64,000 nt of DNA from Fomitopsis serialis (lineage: Eukaryota; Basidiomycota; Agaricomycetes; Polyporales; Fomitopsidaceae): NCBI RefSeq assembly GCF_022376445.1, contig NW_025955089.1:1-64000 (forward strand), read 5' to 3'. The first letter of the stretch is position 1. Each line of letters starts with the position of its first letter. Below, one piece after another: positions 48,029-64,000 of the stretch. The notes beneath the pieces were generated by a model. That model had not been told where the DNA came from. It was given only the letters and a program-made list of their open reading frames with translations, and made no database searches. Position numbers and translations under genes: made by a program.

Positions 48029-48631
48029 TCAGGTATCAATCAAATTGTCCCGGATCTCCACCCAATCAATGAGCATCATGAGGAATGCCAGCCGGCCGTC
48101 CATCTCCGGCATCTCCACACTTTCTCGGCTGTTCTCGTGGGTCACTGACATGACCACATGCCCGAAGAAATACCGGCTGATAGTGTATGCATTTGGACGG
48201 AAGGGCACTACCTCGGCGTGGCTGCAACATTTAGTCAGTAAAAACAGATAGGATGAACCGTGGGATTTGCTCACGCGGTTGAAAATGCAAACACCATCAA
48301 CTCTCCCCTCAGCCAGGGATATGGTCCAGAGCGGGGATGCTATTGTGTATCAGCCAAGGGAGATTGTCTCGGCCGGCCGATGACTTACCATATCCAGGGC
48401 CATGCTGAGTGAACAGTACTTTTGGTGGTGGATGATGTGCAAGAGGCACTGTCCACCACTAATGCGCCACAGTGACACACAACCCTGGGAAGATCCCCGT
48501 GTCGGCAAACACTCGGCACGTGTGTTGTGACACTTAACCTTATGCGGAACCGCCGGTGGTGCCTCAGCACGTGCGAGCCACACCGGGCATGTGATGGGTG
48601 TGTGGCTTGTTGAAGATAACGATCGTATCAT
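48029..48631 (-). CDS. Small unrecognised protein of the KDZ element
   Basis: Starts at ATG 48631 (MIRSLSSTSHTPITCPVWLA). Exon 1 continues with HNTRAECLPTRGSSQG, WRISGGQCLLHIIHHQKYC and SLSMALDM. After introns, SPLWTISLAEGRVDGVCIFN and a last exon EVVPFRPNAYTISRYFFGHV ... DGRLAFLMMLIDWVEIRDNL end at the stop at 48029. Roughly 175-190 residues with several Cys and His in the first exon (C, H, C, C, C, H, H, C), so a zinc-binding fold is conceivable. No family recognised. Introns with GT...AG borders support a real gene. Confidence 0.5.
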
Positions 48632-48704
48632 TTGCTCTTAACCTTCATTGCCGAAGCGCACCGAGCACCACAACACCCCGCTACCTTTCAATCACTGCTG
48701 CACT

Positions 48705-49707
48705 ATGCGTTCCACCCTCGGCCCTCTTCTCAACAGTACCGCAAAGGACCTTCTCGGCAAGTTCGCCCGGCAGGAGTTGCGCCCGACGGAGCCGACGGAG
48801 AATGGAGAATTACCATACATAGCAATGATCCATTATACGGTGCGATCAATCCATACTTACGTGTCTGCACCATAGTAACCACTGATGCACTAGTCGCTGG
48901 CGGCCATGATGCTCGGCTTCGAGCGGCTGATGAAGCCCGATGTGGCCGAGGAACTGGGTCTCGGGGAAGTGATGGACAAGTACTGCACGATCATGCTGCC
49001 GGAGGGTAAGACCCAGGAGGAGGTCCTGGTGGACATGATCCTCGGCTTCCGAGCGGCGGATGTCGCTCAACCGCCGCAGCCGGAGACATCCTCGCTGCAC
49101 GCCGAGCACTCTGGTGAACCAGGTAACTGACCAATTCTCTCCGGCCTTTCCGGATATTCATGCCACGACAGAGGGGCAGGTCGGTGCCTGGATGGAAGAT
49201 CCGCCTCAAGTCCGGGATCAAATCGAAGATGCGCTCGATGACATCACGACCGAGCAGGCCAAAATCCAAGAGATGGTCGCCGAGCAATTGAAGGCCGCCC
49301 AACAGCAACTCCAGCATCTTGATGGCCGGCTGCATGTGGAGAAGCTCCGGGTAGGTTTTACACAGCACATTCACATTACATGGGACTTATACAATAAAAA
49401 CTAGGACGAAGTGAGAGCTCACACCGACCGCATCCACCTCCCTGTGCTCCCAAAAATACCCGAGCCAGGTGTGATCTCACCGGAGAACATGCCCCCAAAC
49501 GTGCCAGTCCAAGCCCTGAATTGGTTGGACAGTCTCGGCGAATCGATGGCCGGCATGGATCTATACATCCAGGCAGAGGTGGATTACTGGCGGGCGGTGG
49601 ACCGAGTGAAGGCGGCCGAGTTAGCGGTCTTGCAGCCAGGAGAAGCGCCGAGTGCCGCGGCGGGCTCTTCGCCACCCCGTCCTGTCTCAGAGTCGCATGA
49701 TGGATAG
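48705..49707 (+). CDS. Small helical/coiled-coil protein of the KDZ element
   Basis: From ATG 48705 (MRSTLGPLLNSTAKDLLGKF, ARQELRPTEPTENG), then exons SLAAMMLGFERLMKPDVAEE with LGLGEVMDKYCTIMLPEGKT, then a coiled coil (DDITTEQAKIQEMVAEQLKA, AQQQLQHLDGRLHVEKLR) and a last exon with LPKIPEPGVISPENMPPNVP and LNWLDSLGESMAGMDLYIQA, ending SESHDG at TAG 49705. About 270 residues. No known family; the coiled coil suggests self-association or partnership with another element protein. It converges on the TET/JBP gene. Confidence 0.55.
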
Positions 49708-49953
49708 TCGGGATGTCCCATTAGTGTACAGTCGTATTGGCACCGGTATTTACATCTCGTGATATGACAGGGAAGGCTTTCATGTTCTTATGTGCCCCGG
49801 CCGGCCGAATCAAACACCGGCAGAACGATTGGGCAGCAAGGCAGCTGGCTAGGCCAGACTGTCTGCTATACCTGTACAGTTATTGTGAAGATGAAACCGC
49901 CGAGCACATCAACAGTTCCATATATATTGTAAACACAGTGTAAGGTTATACAG

Positions 49954-51152
49954 CTACTCCGAGTCCATCCGCCAATCCGCCGGGGGAGCGTTTGTCCATG
50001 CATGTACCGCCTCACGCATATAGTAAGATAAGCACAAGCGCTCCTGGGTCGATTGCCGTACGGCATGAGGTATGCGACAGCCAGAAAATACCTCCATAGT
50101 GCCACTGTAGTATGGCATCTTCATTCCCAAAGTAGGATACTCCATATGCAAGGTCTTGTCTCCGCCGAGCGTGAGAATCATATCGTACCAGTGCTTCGCC
50201 GAGAGTACGTCTCGGTGAAGTGGACTGGCCCGGTTGGCAATCACCGATAAGGCGTTGAATGGCGTGTTCCATATCTCGGCGACGCTAGCGCGGTCCGGGT
50301 CGTTGCGCAGTGCATTGATCGACGCCACGCCACTTGCATAGAGGTCCGGATGGAGTATCTCGAGCATCGCCGAGAGGATGATATGGGGGTGCTCCATCGC
50401 CGAGAGCCACGGTCGGGCGAGCGAGGTCGGTTCCCTCAGCAGCCGCGATACCTGGGGTGGACCTGTAGTACCCTGTTGCGGATTAATACAACATATGATG
50501 ATCAGTACGCCATGGATGCCCACCGTATGACCCTGCTGAAACCAGCCGGGCGAGGCAGACAAGCACGACGGCGGGAAGATTGGACATTCATCCGCATTGC
50601 GGTAGTTGTTGATATCTTGTCTCCACTTCTCGGTGGTGGTGGGGGGTAGCGGAGGAACAGCGGTTCCAGTTGACCTGCGGTGTCCCATATGAACTGCTGC
50701 TTGATTGTTAAAAACCGGTGTGATGTCTGCCTGGCGATCTCGCATACCTGGTAGTACGGTGTGATTACGCCGGGGAGATGCCACAAAAGAATCCGGCCGG
50801 CGCTATCCTCGATGGTCGCAGGCTCCTTGCACGCCTCGTACTGTACGTTCTCGGCTTCTTCATCGCTCGGTGTTGTCATCGGATAAGTCAATGCGTCCCA
50901 TTCAACGCTCCCTCCAAGTGGAGTGTTAGCCAAGCTTACGATGGCGGTCAATGGAAGCTCACTTCGGTTACAATAAGCCTGAGCTAACATCTTGCCAGCA
51001 TTCGTCGCCTGGCGTATCATATACACATCCAGGAAGAGACCTGGAAGTGGCTCGGGCTTCATCGCCTGGCCCTCCTGCATGCGAGACAGCCAGTGTAAAT
51101 ATGTCCCCTTCAGGTAGGAACGAAATTGGGTGCTGATCTGTGCGGTAGTCAT
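49954..51152 (-). CDS. TET/JBP-family Fe(II)/2-oxoglutarate dioxygenase
   Basis: Predicted oxidase of 5-methylcytosine (or thymine) in DNA, as for fungal TET/JBP proteins. ATG at 51152 (MTTAQISTQFRSYLKGTYLH). Ordered motifs: LPGLFLDVYMIRQATNAGK, LPGVITPYYQVCEIARQ, CPIFPPSCLSASPGWFQQGH, VAEIWNTPFNALSVIANRAS, then PLHRDVLSAKHWYDMILTLG, YPTLGMKMPYYSGTMEVFSG and CRIPHAVRQSTQERLCLSYY with MREAVHAW. The Fe(II) triad would be His and Asp of HRD (codons at 50215-50217 and 50209-50211) and His of IPHAV (50065-50067); Arg of QERLCLSYY is the likely 2-oxoglutarate contact. At least two introns. One frame slip in the C-run near 50641-50646. Basidiomycete TET/JBP genes are known to expand with KDZ transposons. 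Substrate and activity are inferred. Confidence 0.85.
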
Positions 51153-51793
51153 GTTGGAGAGTGGGGGGGATTGGAGAAGAGTTGCGCGACAAGTTTGCAC
51201 GATGTGGAGGACCTGATGGGCAACATGTGGTGACCATGTGTTTGCCTCATGTTTGTAGGCATGTGATGTTGTCAGTGCTCAAGTGACCCCGGCTAGGTGC
51301 TGGTTCATGCATGCGCCATCTCATGTGATGTCACGTTGTCTGGATGATTGCCCTTGACAATTCTGGTGCCGATTTGGCCCGCAGGATCATTGATATGAGC
51401 CCCGGCCGGACCGTAGGAAGCCTATTTTTTTCGAGGCCTCCGGCCGGTCGTGGCAGGGTCGGGGCGGTCTGGTCCGGCCGAGAGCCTTTTTTCGGCTCCG
51501 GGTCGTTGCAAGGGGTCCGGCCGGAACGCTGGGTCTGTGTCCGGCCGGACCGTAGGAAGCCTATTTTTTTCGAGGCCTCCGGCCGGGTCGTTGACAAGGG
51601 GTCCGGCCGGAACGCTGGGTCTGTGTCCGGCCGGACCGTAGGAAGCCTATTTTTTTCGAGGCCTCCGGCCGGTCGTTCGCCTGAGGTCCGGCCGGAACGT
51701 TACACCACAGCCGGCCGGACCATTCCTAACCACCACCCTACCTCCGGCCGGTTCGTTGCTGCCGGCGGCCGCTCCGAACGGTGGACCCGGAGT
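51153..51793. repeat. Right subterminal region: three copies of a CCGGCCGG/T-tract repeat
   Basis: CCGGCCGGACCGTAGGAAGC, then CTATTTTTTTCGAGGCCTCC and GGCCGG, begins at 51402, 51541 and 51627. The last two lie within an 86-base direct repeat also containing GTCCGGCCGGAACGCTGGGT. The first 250 bases are the presumed promoter side of the TET/JBP gene. Confidence 0.85.
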
Positions 51794-51874
51794 GCTCCGG
51801 CCGAGCCCGGGTCCACCGTTCCAAACGGGCCAAATGCACTCCGGGTGGACCGTTCGAAACGTGATTTCCCACTC
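51794..51874. repeat. Right terminal inverted repeat of the 19.3-kb element
   Basis: Begins GCTCCGGCCGAG at 51794 and ends CCACTC at 51874. It is the reverse complement of 32609-32690 with few differences. Confidence 0.92.
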
Positions 51875-52560
51875 ATTAGGCTCTGGATGCATTCCACGTG
51901 CGCTCGACTCGTCCGCTTGCTCGCGCCCTCGTCCCTTCGCTTGCTCGCTCTCCCTCTCGTCTGCTTGCCTATCCGCCCGCATTGCTGTTCGCCCGCTTGC
52001 TGTTCGCCCGCTTGCTGCTTGCCCGCCCAGCCGCCCTCTCGCCTGCCGCCTGCTCTCTCGATCGCCTGCCTGCTCTGCCTGCTCTCTCGACCGCCCGCCT
52101 GCTCTCTCGGCTGCCCGCTCGCTCTCTCGACTGCCCGCTCGCTCTCTCGACCGCCCGCTCGCTCTCTCGTCCTAACGAACTCGTCTGCCTCCGCGACTTA
52201 AATCTATGCGAGGTGCATGTCGAGGAGCGTGCGCCTCTACCACGCGTACGTAGGATGCCCGCCCTCGCAGCAAGACGGACGGCCGTGTTGCACCTCATCT
52301 TCTCGCCTGCTTACCTACTCACCTGGTCGACCATGCGCTGCTCTTGCCCGGTCACCTGCGTGCCCTCTCGCCTGCTCATGCGCACCTTCTTGCCCGCATG
52401 TCTGCTCTGCTCGCTCGCCCACTGCCTGCGCGGACCCGCATGGAACCCTTACGCGCTGCAGTGGGTTGGTACCCGAGTGGGTCGGGTCTACCCATACGAT
52501 ACTTATTTTCGTAGTTGTACCATTTTGTCATTCCACAATCTAATATATCTTATCTAATGT
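51875..52560. repeat. Low-complexity C/T/G-rich DNA (CTCTCGACCGCCCGCTCG words)
   Basis: Tandem words such as CGCTCTCTCGACTGCCCGCT and GCTGTTCGCCCGCTT repeat over 51890-52180 and fade afterwards. Plus-strand open frames are Leu/Ala/Pro/Ser-rich artefacts. Confidence 0.65.
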
Positions 52561-52868
52561 TCTTTCTGTTATATGAGCTGTCACAACAGTGAGCGACCAA
52601 ATCAATCTGTACGATCAGTACTATGCTTTGATATGTCTACTATGATGGTATATGTTACAGTATATTGGCATATGGACCTATGTTACTATCATTCTACTGT
52701 CTACTATGCTGTTCTATGTTGACCATGGTGGTACTATGACATGCTACAGATCACTACAGATTCTGCAAGCATGCTATACACAAGGGGGATTGCAATGAGC
52801 CTATACCAACTATGTCCCCTATATTGGCTGACCTAGGGATTGTGATTTTTCCTGATGTAAGCGCAAGA
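52561..52868. other. AT-rich spacer with diffuse CTACTATG / TATGTTAC repeats
   Basis: Contrasts with the GC-rich surroundings. Words like ACTATGCTGTTCTATGTT recur imperfectly. No gene is supported. Confidence 0.45.
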
Positions 52869-54733
52869 TGCTGAACCTTCTAACATACAAGTGGCATTCT
52901 CTCATCCACTATGCCTACACAATACCGTGGTTTGGTACCCTCGATGGCGTCAATACACAACAGGTGCGAGCTTCAAACTCTCATGACGTAGGGCAGCTCA
53001 TTAAGAGTCGGGAACGGCCAACTAGGGCGAGATGGAGCATCGCCGTGTGAAGCGGTTCTACACGCGCACAAATAAGAACAAGGCAGCACGACAGATCGCA
53101 CGACGTCAACGCCGGGAGCAGCATCTCCAGAGGATGCTGGCTCTAGATCGCAAACGACGTGCAGAGCTGGCAGCCGCGAGAGAGGTCACTGAACCTGCAC
53201 CTCCAAGTCAGCCAGGTCATCTCAACGTAGATCGCCCTAGAAATGGTACATTACATGCTCTTGACGATACAGGCACCCTACGACGGCGAGGAGCAGCTCT
53301 TGATTTATCAGAGCAGGACCCACTTCCATCTCATACGTCACCGAGAGAACGCTATCACATGTCCGACTCGGAACGGCACCATCACAACATACTCCAGTGG
53401 GTCAATACTCCGAGCCACAAGAACGATCCTGCATTCAAAGTAAGTAGTATGATTTGCTTCCCGATGGTTGCCAATATTGCACAGGACTTTATCCCCATGC
53501 TCAAGGATCACCTGCTCTCACGACTCACGGACCGGGAGTACGATGGCGACGAAGACAGCTTTGGCCTTGACGAACATGACACAATCAAGTTCGTGAACGA
53601 CCGCATCTACCTTCACAAGGCCCTTCGTATCAACTACACGACGTATGACATGCGACGTGCACAGGACACCATTAATCCCCGCACCCAGTCCGACATCATG
53701 ATGCTTGCACCTGCGAAGACGACGGTGATGCTAATGCGAATGCACACCCATACTGGTATGCACGTATTGGAATATTTCACGTGAATGTCAAGCACAGCGG
53801 CTTCCTATCGAAAACGAAGTCTGCCCAGCGGATGGACATACTCTGGATCCGGTGGTTTGGTCGTGATAACAGCGCTCCTGGCGGGTTTGAGACCTCGCGT
53901 CTCCATCGTGTTGGCTTCATTGACTGTGAGGCGCCGAACGCGTTCGGGTTCCTTGGCCCAAAGCAAGTCCTCCGAGCCTGCCACATCATGCCAGCCTTTG
54001 CTCATGGTCGGACTTGTGAGTACCTTCCACCGTCGATTGCGCGACAACCCGATGAAGGCGATGAAGACTATGTATACCATTACATTGGAATGTGCGTACT
54101 ACTCACAAGTTCACTGTCTGCACACTGAGCAGATTGAGCAGGTTTGTTGACCGCGACATGCTCATGCGCTATCTGGGCGGTGCGATAGGCCACAAAGGCT
54201 TACCATCAAACAGAATCACTGCAACGTCGCTCCTATCTGCAGTGAACAAATATCTCTCACGAAGCAAGCAGACCCAGAGCCCCCGGTATCCTCAAGATAC
54301 ATTGAACTCTGTCTTGCTAGACGAACTCTGGGCGCAGGTGAGTCGTGACATCTCAACATACGGATGAACACATGAAGACATTGCCCCATATCAGCATGCA
54401 GACGAGCCACAGCAGGATGGCAACGCAGCCACAGGTGAGGCAGCCGCAGGCAATGAAGACGTTCCAGTCCCTGGAAATGAAGACGTACCAAGTGAAGACG
54501 AAGGCGAAGATGTTCCGAGTGACGAGGACGATTTCGGCTATCAATGGGATTATGCTGAGAACCTAGAAGATGCCGAGGAGGACGGAACACGCGATGAAGG
54601 GCCCGAGGGCAGAGAGGGCGAGGGCGAGGGCGAGGGCGAGGGCGAGGGCGGAGATGATGAAGAGCAGGATTTTGTTGATCCAGATGTAGCGGATGATCCC
54701 TGGGAGGACGAGGACGAGTATGCACCCCTGTAG
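52869..54733 (+). pseudogene. C-terminal part of a third transposase (5' truncated)
   Basis: Exons read MLNLLTYKWHSLIHYAYTIP with WFGTLDGVNTQQ, then GEMEHRRVKRFYTRTNKNKA, LSEQDPLPSHTSPRERYHM, DFIPMLKDHLLSRLTDREYD, LHKALRINYTTYDMRRAQDT with INPRTQSDIMMLAP, HPYWYARIIGIFHVNVKHSG, RMDILWIRWFGRDNSAPGGF, GPKQVLRACHIMPAFAHGRT and FVDRDMLMRYLGGAIGHKGL. It ends in an acidic tail to TAG 54731. This is the C-terminal region of a very common Agaricomycete transposase family. The catalytic N-terminal two thirds are absent upstream, where AT-rich and low-complexity DNA takes over. At least one frame slip near 53720-53770. It is a relic. Confidence 0.7.
54608..54652. repeat. Microsatellite (GAGGGC)n coding Glu-Gly
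   Basis: Six to seven copies of GAGGGC in the acidic tail of the truncated transposase. Confidence 0.9.
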
Positions 54734-56412
54734 ACTCAAGGTGAGCCACAACTTGAAGTGACCGTGACATAGAAGTAGCCCAAAAAAATCTCACAATTCG
54801 TTATAGTATTCTACCCGCCGAAACGCATAGCTCCCCGCCCTTCATTCCAGACGGGAAGAGCCTCACTCAACGCTTTCTGAGGACGGTACCCGGTCCCAGT
54901 GCTCATTCACTCGGAAGTTCTCACGGGGGACCTACTACCCACACACCGTTCTCGCGCATATCTGCTCAGTCTGAAGGTTTTCCTAGGACAATTGAATGTA
55001 TACAATGGGTATTGTGAATTTTCCCGCCCAGTTATACTGAGAAACGAAGGAGGATAATTGACTTTCGCTCCGGCGCGAGTCCACGCCCGGGCGCCTACCT
55101 CTCCGAGTCGCGTCGCCGTGCGACGCAGACTCAGAGTGGCCGCGTCTGCCAGCTGGCTCTATGATCTTCACAATTTCTGGCGACTGACACACAGCGGCAA
55201 GACAAGCTGCAATTAGCTGTTCATATCTGTCTGCGGTACGTATGACAAGCCTATTTCGCTGGGATGATTGAAGACAATCGTTCGTCGCTCAGAAAACCCG
55301 TTATCTGCGACTGTCTTTCGCTTTCATCCAGTGGTGAGTCAGCCCGTTCTTTTCTGTGCAGATCGGCGTCCTGCACTTTTGCTGATGGATCTCTTGCATT
55401 GCGGCTTTCAAGCTTTCCTAGTATCTGTTTTTTTTTCTTCAGAAAGCACCGTGCAGCGAAAGGAAAAGAGTGACTCGTTTTCCCTTTCCCTTTTTCCGCC
55501 CTTGCCTCTTTCTTGGGGTCATCACATTTCGCTTCTGACGAGAGTACTTGCCCGCCGTTGCTCATCGCCAGGGATAGAGCCGCTTGTAAGAAGCGAGCAT
55601 CATCTCCGGAGACACGTCTTCCTGAGCCATAGGCCAAGTAATGGGCACAGACGGTCAAGTATCGCCCGAGAGGAATTTGCGGTGAGTGAGCTGTAACAAG
55701 TTGAACTTGAACGACTACACTGATTGAACTTGAAATTCAGTCACGGTCGCACGCGTCTTGTCACGTTTGAACGCGTCCTGTCACACAGAGTGACGACTCG
55801 TGTCATGCACGTGCCTTTAAATTGTGCCGCCCTCCGAGCCAGTCTTAGCCAGAGCGCTCAGAGTCAGAGTCCCGCCGCCATTTCTGAAGTTTGATTCTGC
55901 AAGCTCTTTGAATTTGTAGCGGAAGGATATAGAGATTCGGCACCCTGAACGGTTAATGCTCACGTTGAACGGCGAGGTGGGTCTTTCAGAATCGATTGCA
56001 TCTTTTGCAACACCGTGACGCTTATCTAGCTGGTTGCCCATGTAGTGGTCCTCCGCCGAGTCGTTGTCTTCGTGCCGCCCCCACTATTGTAACTGCAGTA
56101 CTTTCTGAGAGCGTCGACGACACTAGACAAGGCGAAATTTCTGCTCAAGCCAAGTGGTCGCAGGTTGGTCGCAGGCAACGCCGGTCGCGCGGAAAGAACC
56201 ATTCGACAGTCGTTCGACAGCTGTTCGTAGCCATCAGCGCCCATTGATCGCTTTTCATCTCATTGACTCGATCAAACCCAGACTACGGAGCCGACAGACT
56301 CTAGGCGGCTGGGAAATCCATTCAGTCCGAGTCAGTTATTTGCATAGCCAATACATAGGAGGAGCAAGCTCAATTGGCGCTGCAAGTATTCTGCGCTCGA
56401 ACGCCCACCACC
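54734..56412. other. Spacer and presumed promoter of the ABC transporter
   Basis: The segment 54840-54890 resembles 28105-28160. A 135-codon minus-strand open frame at 55251-55658 has no recognisable domain and is doubtful. The 500 bases before 56413 should hold the transporter promoter; GTCACACAGAGTGACGACTC near 55780 is a short imperfect palindrome. Confidence 0.35.
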
Positions 56413-62970
<6,558 letters not shown>

Positions 62971-63455
62971 AATAGAGTCGGCGCACGTCGATAGGGCTTG
63001 CTGTACTGATTAGGGGAAGCGAACTAATACATATCATGATTGTCTCCGTGCTTTGTGCGACGCTAGTACAATACGTGAGGACTGATGCATACAGTGTATG
63101 TGCCATGCAATGCATCCTTGTGGTCAGCAACGGGGTGGAAATCCTCCCTGAAACGACTAAGTACGGACCCCAGTGCAATACATCTATGTCGTGAAGGATA
63201 CATACATCAGCCTCCAGCCTCACCTCCGTGCAGCCGTTCGGCGACGCTTACTTACATGACAGCGTGAAAGGCAACGCTAGCGGCAGCTTCAAGCTCCAAG
63301 TTACAATCTACAGCGCCTTCATTGTACGGAGTCTGGGTCATGATACAATACAGATACACGATACATTCCTGTTCCGACCCGTCCGATATTCGCGTCCACG
63401 CCGACCAGCGCATCACCAGCACGGGTGCAAGAAGACCGTGCCGAAAGCAGGAGGC
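62971..63455. other. Intergenic DNA between convergent genes
   Basis: AT-richer DNA holding the 3' ends of the transporter (+) and the reductase (-). No gene supported. Confidence 0.4.
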
Positions 63456-64000
63456 TCACCGCTCGCAGTCCGCGAAGCCGATGCCGCCGTAGCCCGCCCA
63501 GAACGGCTTGTAGATACGGATAGAGCCCTCCTTCTCGATATCGAACAGTTGCTGGACCTCCTCCGGCGACAGGTCAACGATCTGCATGTTTTCGATGATC
63601 CGCGCGGGCGTGACCGACTTCGGGATGGCTGCATACGACGTCAACATTATACCAGCACCAACATGGGAGTGGTTGAAAGCGTCGCCTACGTACTGTTCAC
63701 GCCAGGGCGGTTCGCGTGGAAGGAGATGAGGATGTTCTGCGGCGTCACGCCGTGCTTCGCCGCGATCTCCTGCACGACGAGGTTGTCGGTGAGGGGCACG
63801 TCGTCCCCCCCAAGTGGGGAATACGCCGTGACCGCGACGCCCTTCTCCCTGCACAGTTCCACAAGCTCTTCCTGCGCCAGGCTCGGGTGGCTCTCGAGCT
63901 GATTCACCGCTGGCACGACGGACGCGACCTTCAAGAGCTCTTCGAGGAACGGCGCGCTGACGTTGCTCACGCCGATCGCGCGCACCTTGTCCGGGTGCGC
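63456..64000 (-). CDS. Aldo/keto reductase, partial (5' end beyond the window)
   Basis: NAD(P)H-dependent carbonyl reductase of the aldo/keto reductase superfamily. The visible C-terminal part reads MRAIGVSNVSAPFLEELLKV, VVPAVNQLESHPSLAQEELV, GVAVTAYSPLGGDDVPLTDN, IAAKHGVTPQNILISFHANR, then after an intron (about 63633-63694) AIPKSVTPARIIENMQIVDL, SPEEVQQLFDIEKEGSIRIY and KPFWAGYGGIGF to TGA 63456. IGVSN, NQxExHP, YSPLG and IPKS are the superfamily hallmarks for barrel and cofactor binding. The catalytic Asp-Tyr-Lys-His region lies in the missing N-terminal half. Substrate cannot be assigned. Confidence 0.92.
   Translation of the reverse strand, partial: APGQGARDRREQRQRAVPRRALEGRVRRASGESAREPPEPGAGRACGTVQGEGRRGHGVFPTWGGRRAPHRQPRRAGDRGEARRDAAEHPHLLPREPPWREQYVGDAFNHSHVGAGIMLTSYAAIPKSVTPARIIENMQIVDLSPEEVQQLFDIEKEGSIRIYKPFWAGYGGIGFADCER

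Larger units (their letters stand above)
32609..51874. mobile_element. Giant 19.3-kb KDZ element carrying a TET/JBP dioxygenase
   Basis: The segment is bounded by inverted repeats 32609-32690 and 51794-51874. In their inner 60 bases only a handful of positions differ; a core of about 31 bases is identical. Inside lie seven genes, one a KDZ transposase and one a TET/JBP-family enzyme. The palindrome CCGGCCGG is extremely frequent throughout, and tandem arrays flank both ends internally. KDZ elements with TET/JBP genes are known from basidiomycetes. The left end lies about 50 bases from the first exon of another transposase gene, so this is a nested insertion. Flanks show ATTACT on the left and ATTAGG on the right, only a partial target-site match. 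Confidence 0.87.

Noticed and set aside
51344..52201. 285-codon plus-strand open frame across the right terminal repeat
   Set aside because: It runs through direct repeats and then low-complexity DNA, crossing the element boundary; not a plausible gene.
28196..54733. Idea that 28-55 kb is one single giant element
   Set aside because: The similar segments near 28.1 and 54.85 kb are in direct, not inverted, orientation, and the clear inverted repeats bound only 32609-51874.

Overview
This window comes from a filamentous basidiomycete, most likely an Agaricomycete (mushroom or polypore). Conserved genes are cut by many short introns (about 45-75 bases, GT...AG). Coding DNA is GC-rich. The mobile DNA belongs to families typical of that class: a Plavaka-type transposase, a KDZ transposase, a TET/JBP-family dioxygenase and FunK1-kinase remnants. 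No tRNA, rRNA or CRISPR was seen.

Layout. 1-5.3 kb: one unrecognised protein gene, a GC-rich minisatellite and a small non-autonomous inverted-repeat element. 5.4-14.6 kb: host genes for a 2-hydroxyacid dehydrogenase (+), Elongator subunit ELP1 (+) and a DUF1479 protein (-). The DUF1479 gene lacks its 5' part where a 7-kb Plavaka element (about 14.6-21.6 kb) begins. 21.6-28.2 kb: broken host pieces (FunK1 kinase pieces in opposite orientations, a penta-EF-hand remnant), low-complexity DNA and a 0.4-kb MITE. 28.2-32.6 kb: a large multi-exon transposase-like gene (-). 32.6-51.9 kb: a 19.3-kb element bounded by about 80-bp terminal inverted repeats. 52.9-54.7 kb: the C-terminal part of a third transposase. 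56.4-63.0 kb: a full-length ABCC-type ABC transporter (+). From 63.5 kb to the window edge: an aldo/keto reductase (-), cut by the edge.

The 19.3-kb element is the main discovery candidate. Between its terminal repeats it carries seven genes: an acidic protein with a repeated LF-x-IP-x-E motif (-), a Cys6 zinc-cluster/coiled-coil protein with Pro-rich repeats (+), a basic companion protein (-), a KDZ transposase with an N-terminal CxC2-like zinc region (+), a small unknown protein (-), a small coiled-coil protein (+) and a TET/JBP-type Fe(II)/2-oxoglutarate dioxygenase (-). CCGGCCGG palindromes are scattered through the element and concentrated in tandem arrays beside the terminal repeats. 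A transposase, a predicted 5-methylcytosine oxidase, a putative DNA-binding protein and CpG-dense palindromes together suggest a large element able to edit its own methylation state. That functional link is inference.

Caveat. Conserved proteins in several genes (ELP1, DUF1479, Plavaka and KDZ transposases, the TET/JBP enzyme) can be read only by assuming lost single bases, usually in short homopolymers. The ABC transporter reads cleanly. This may be assembly error or real decay. Exon borders are from inspection, and starts of unrecognised genes are tentative.
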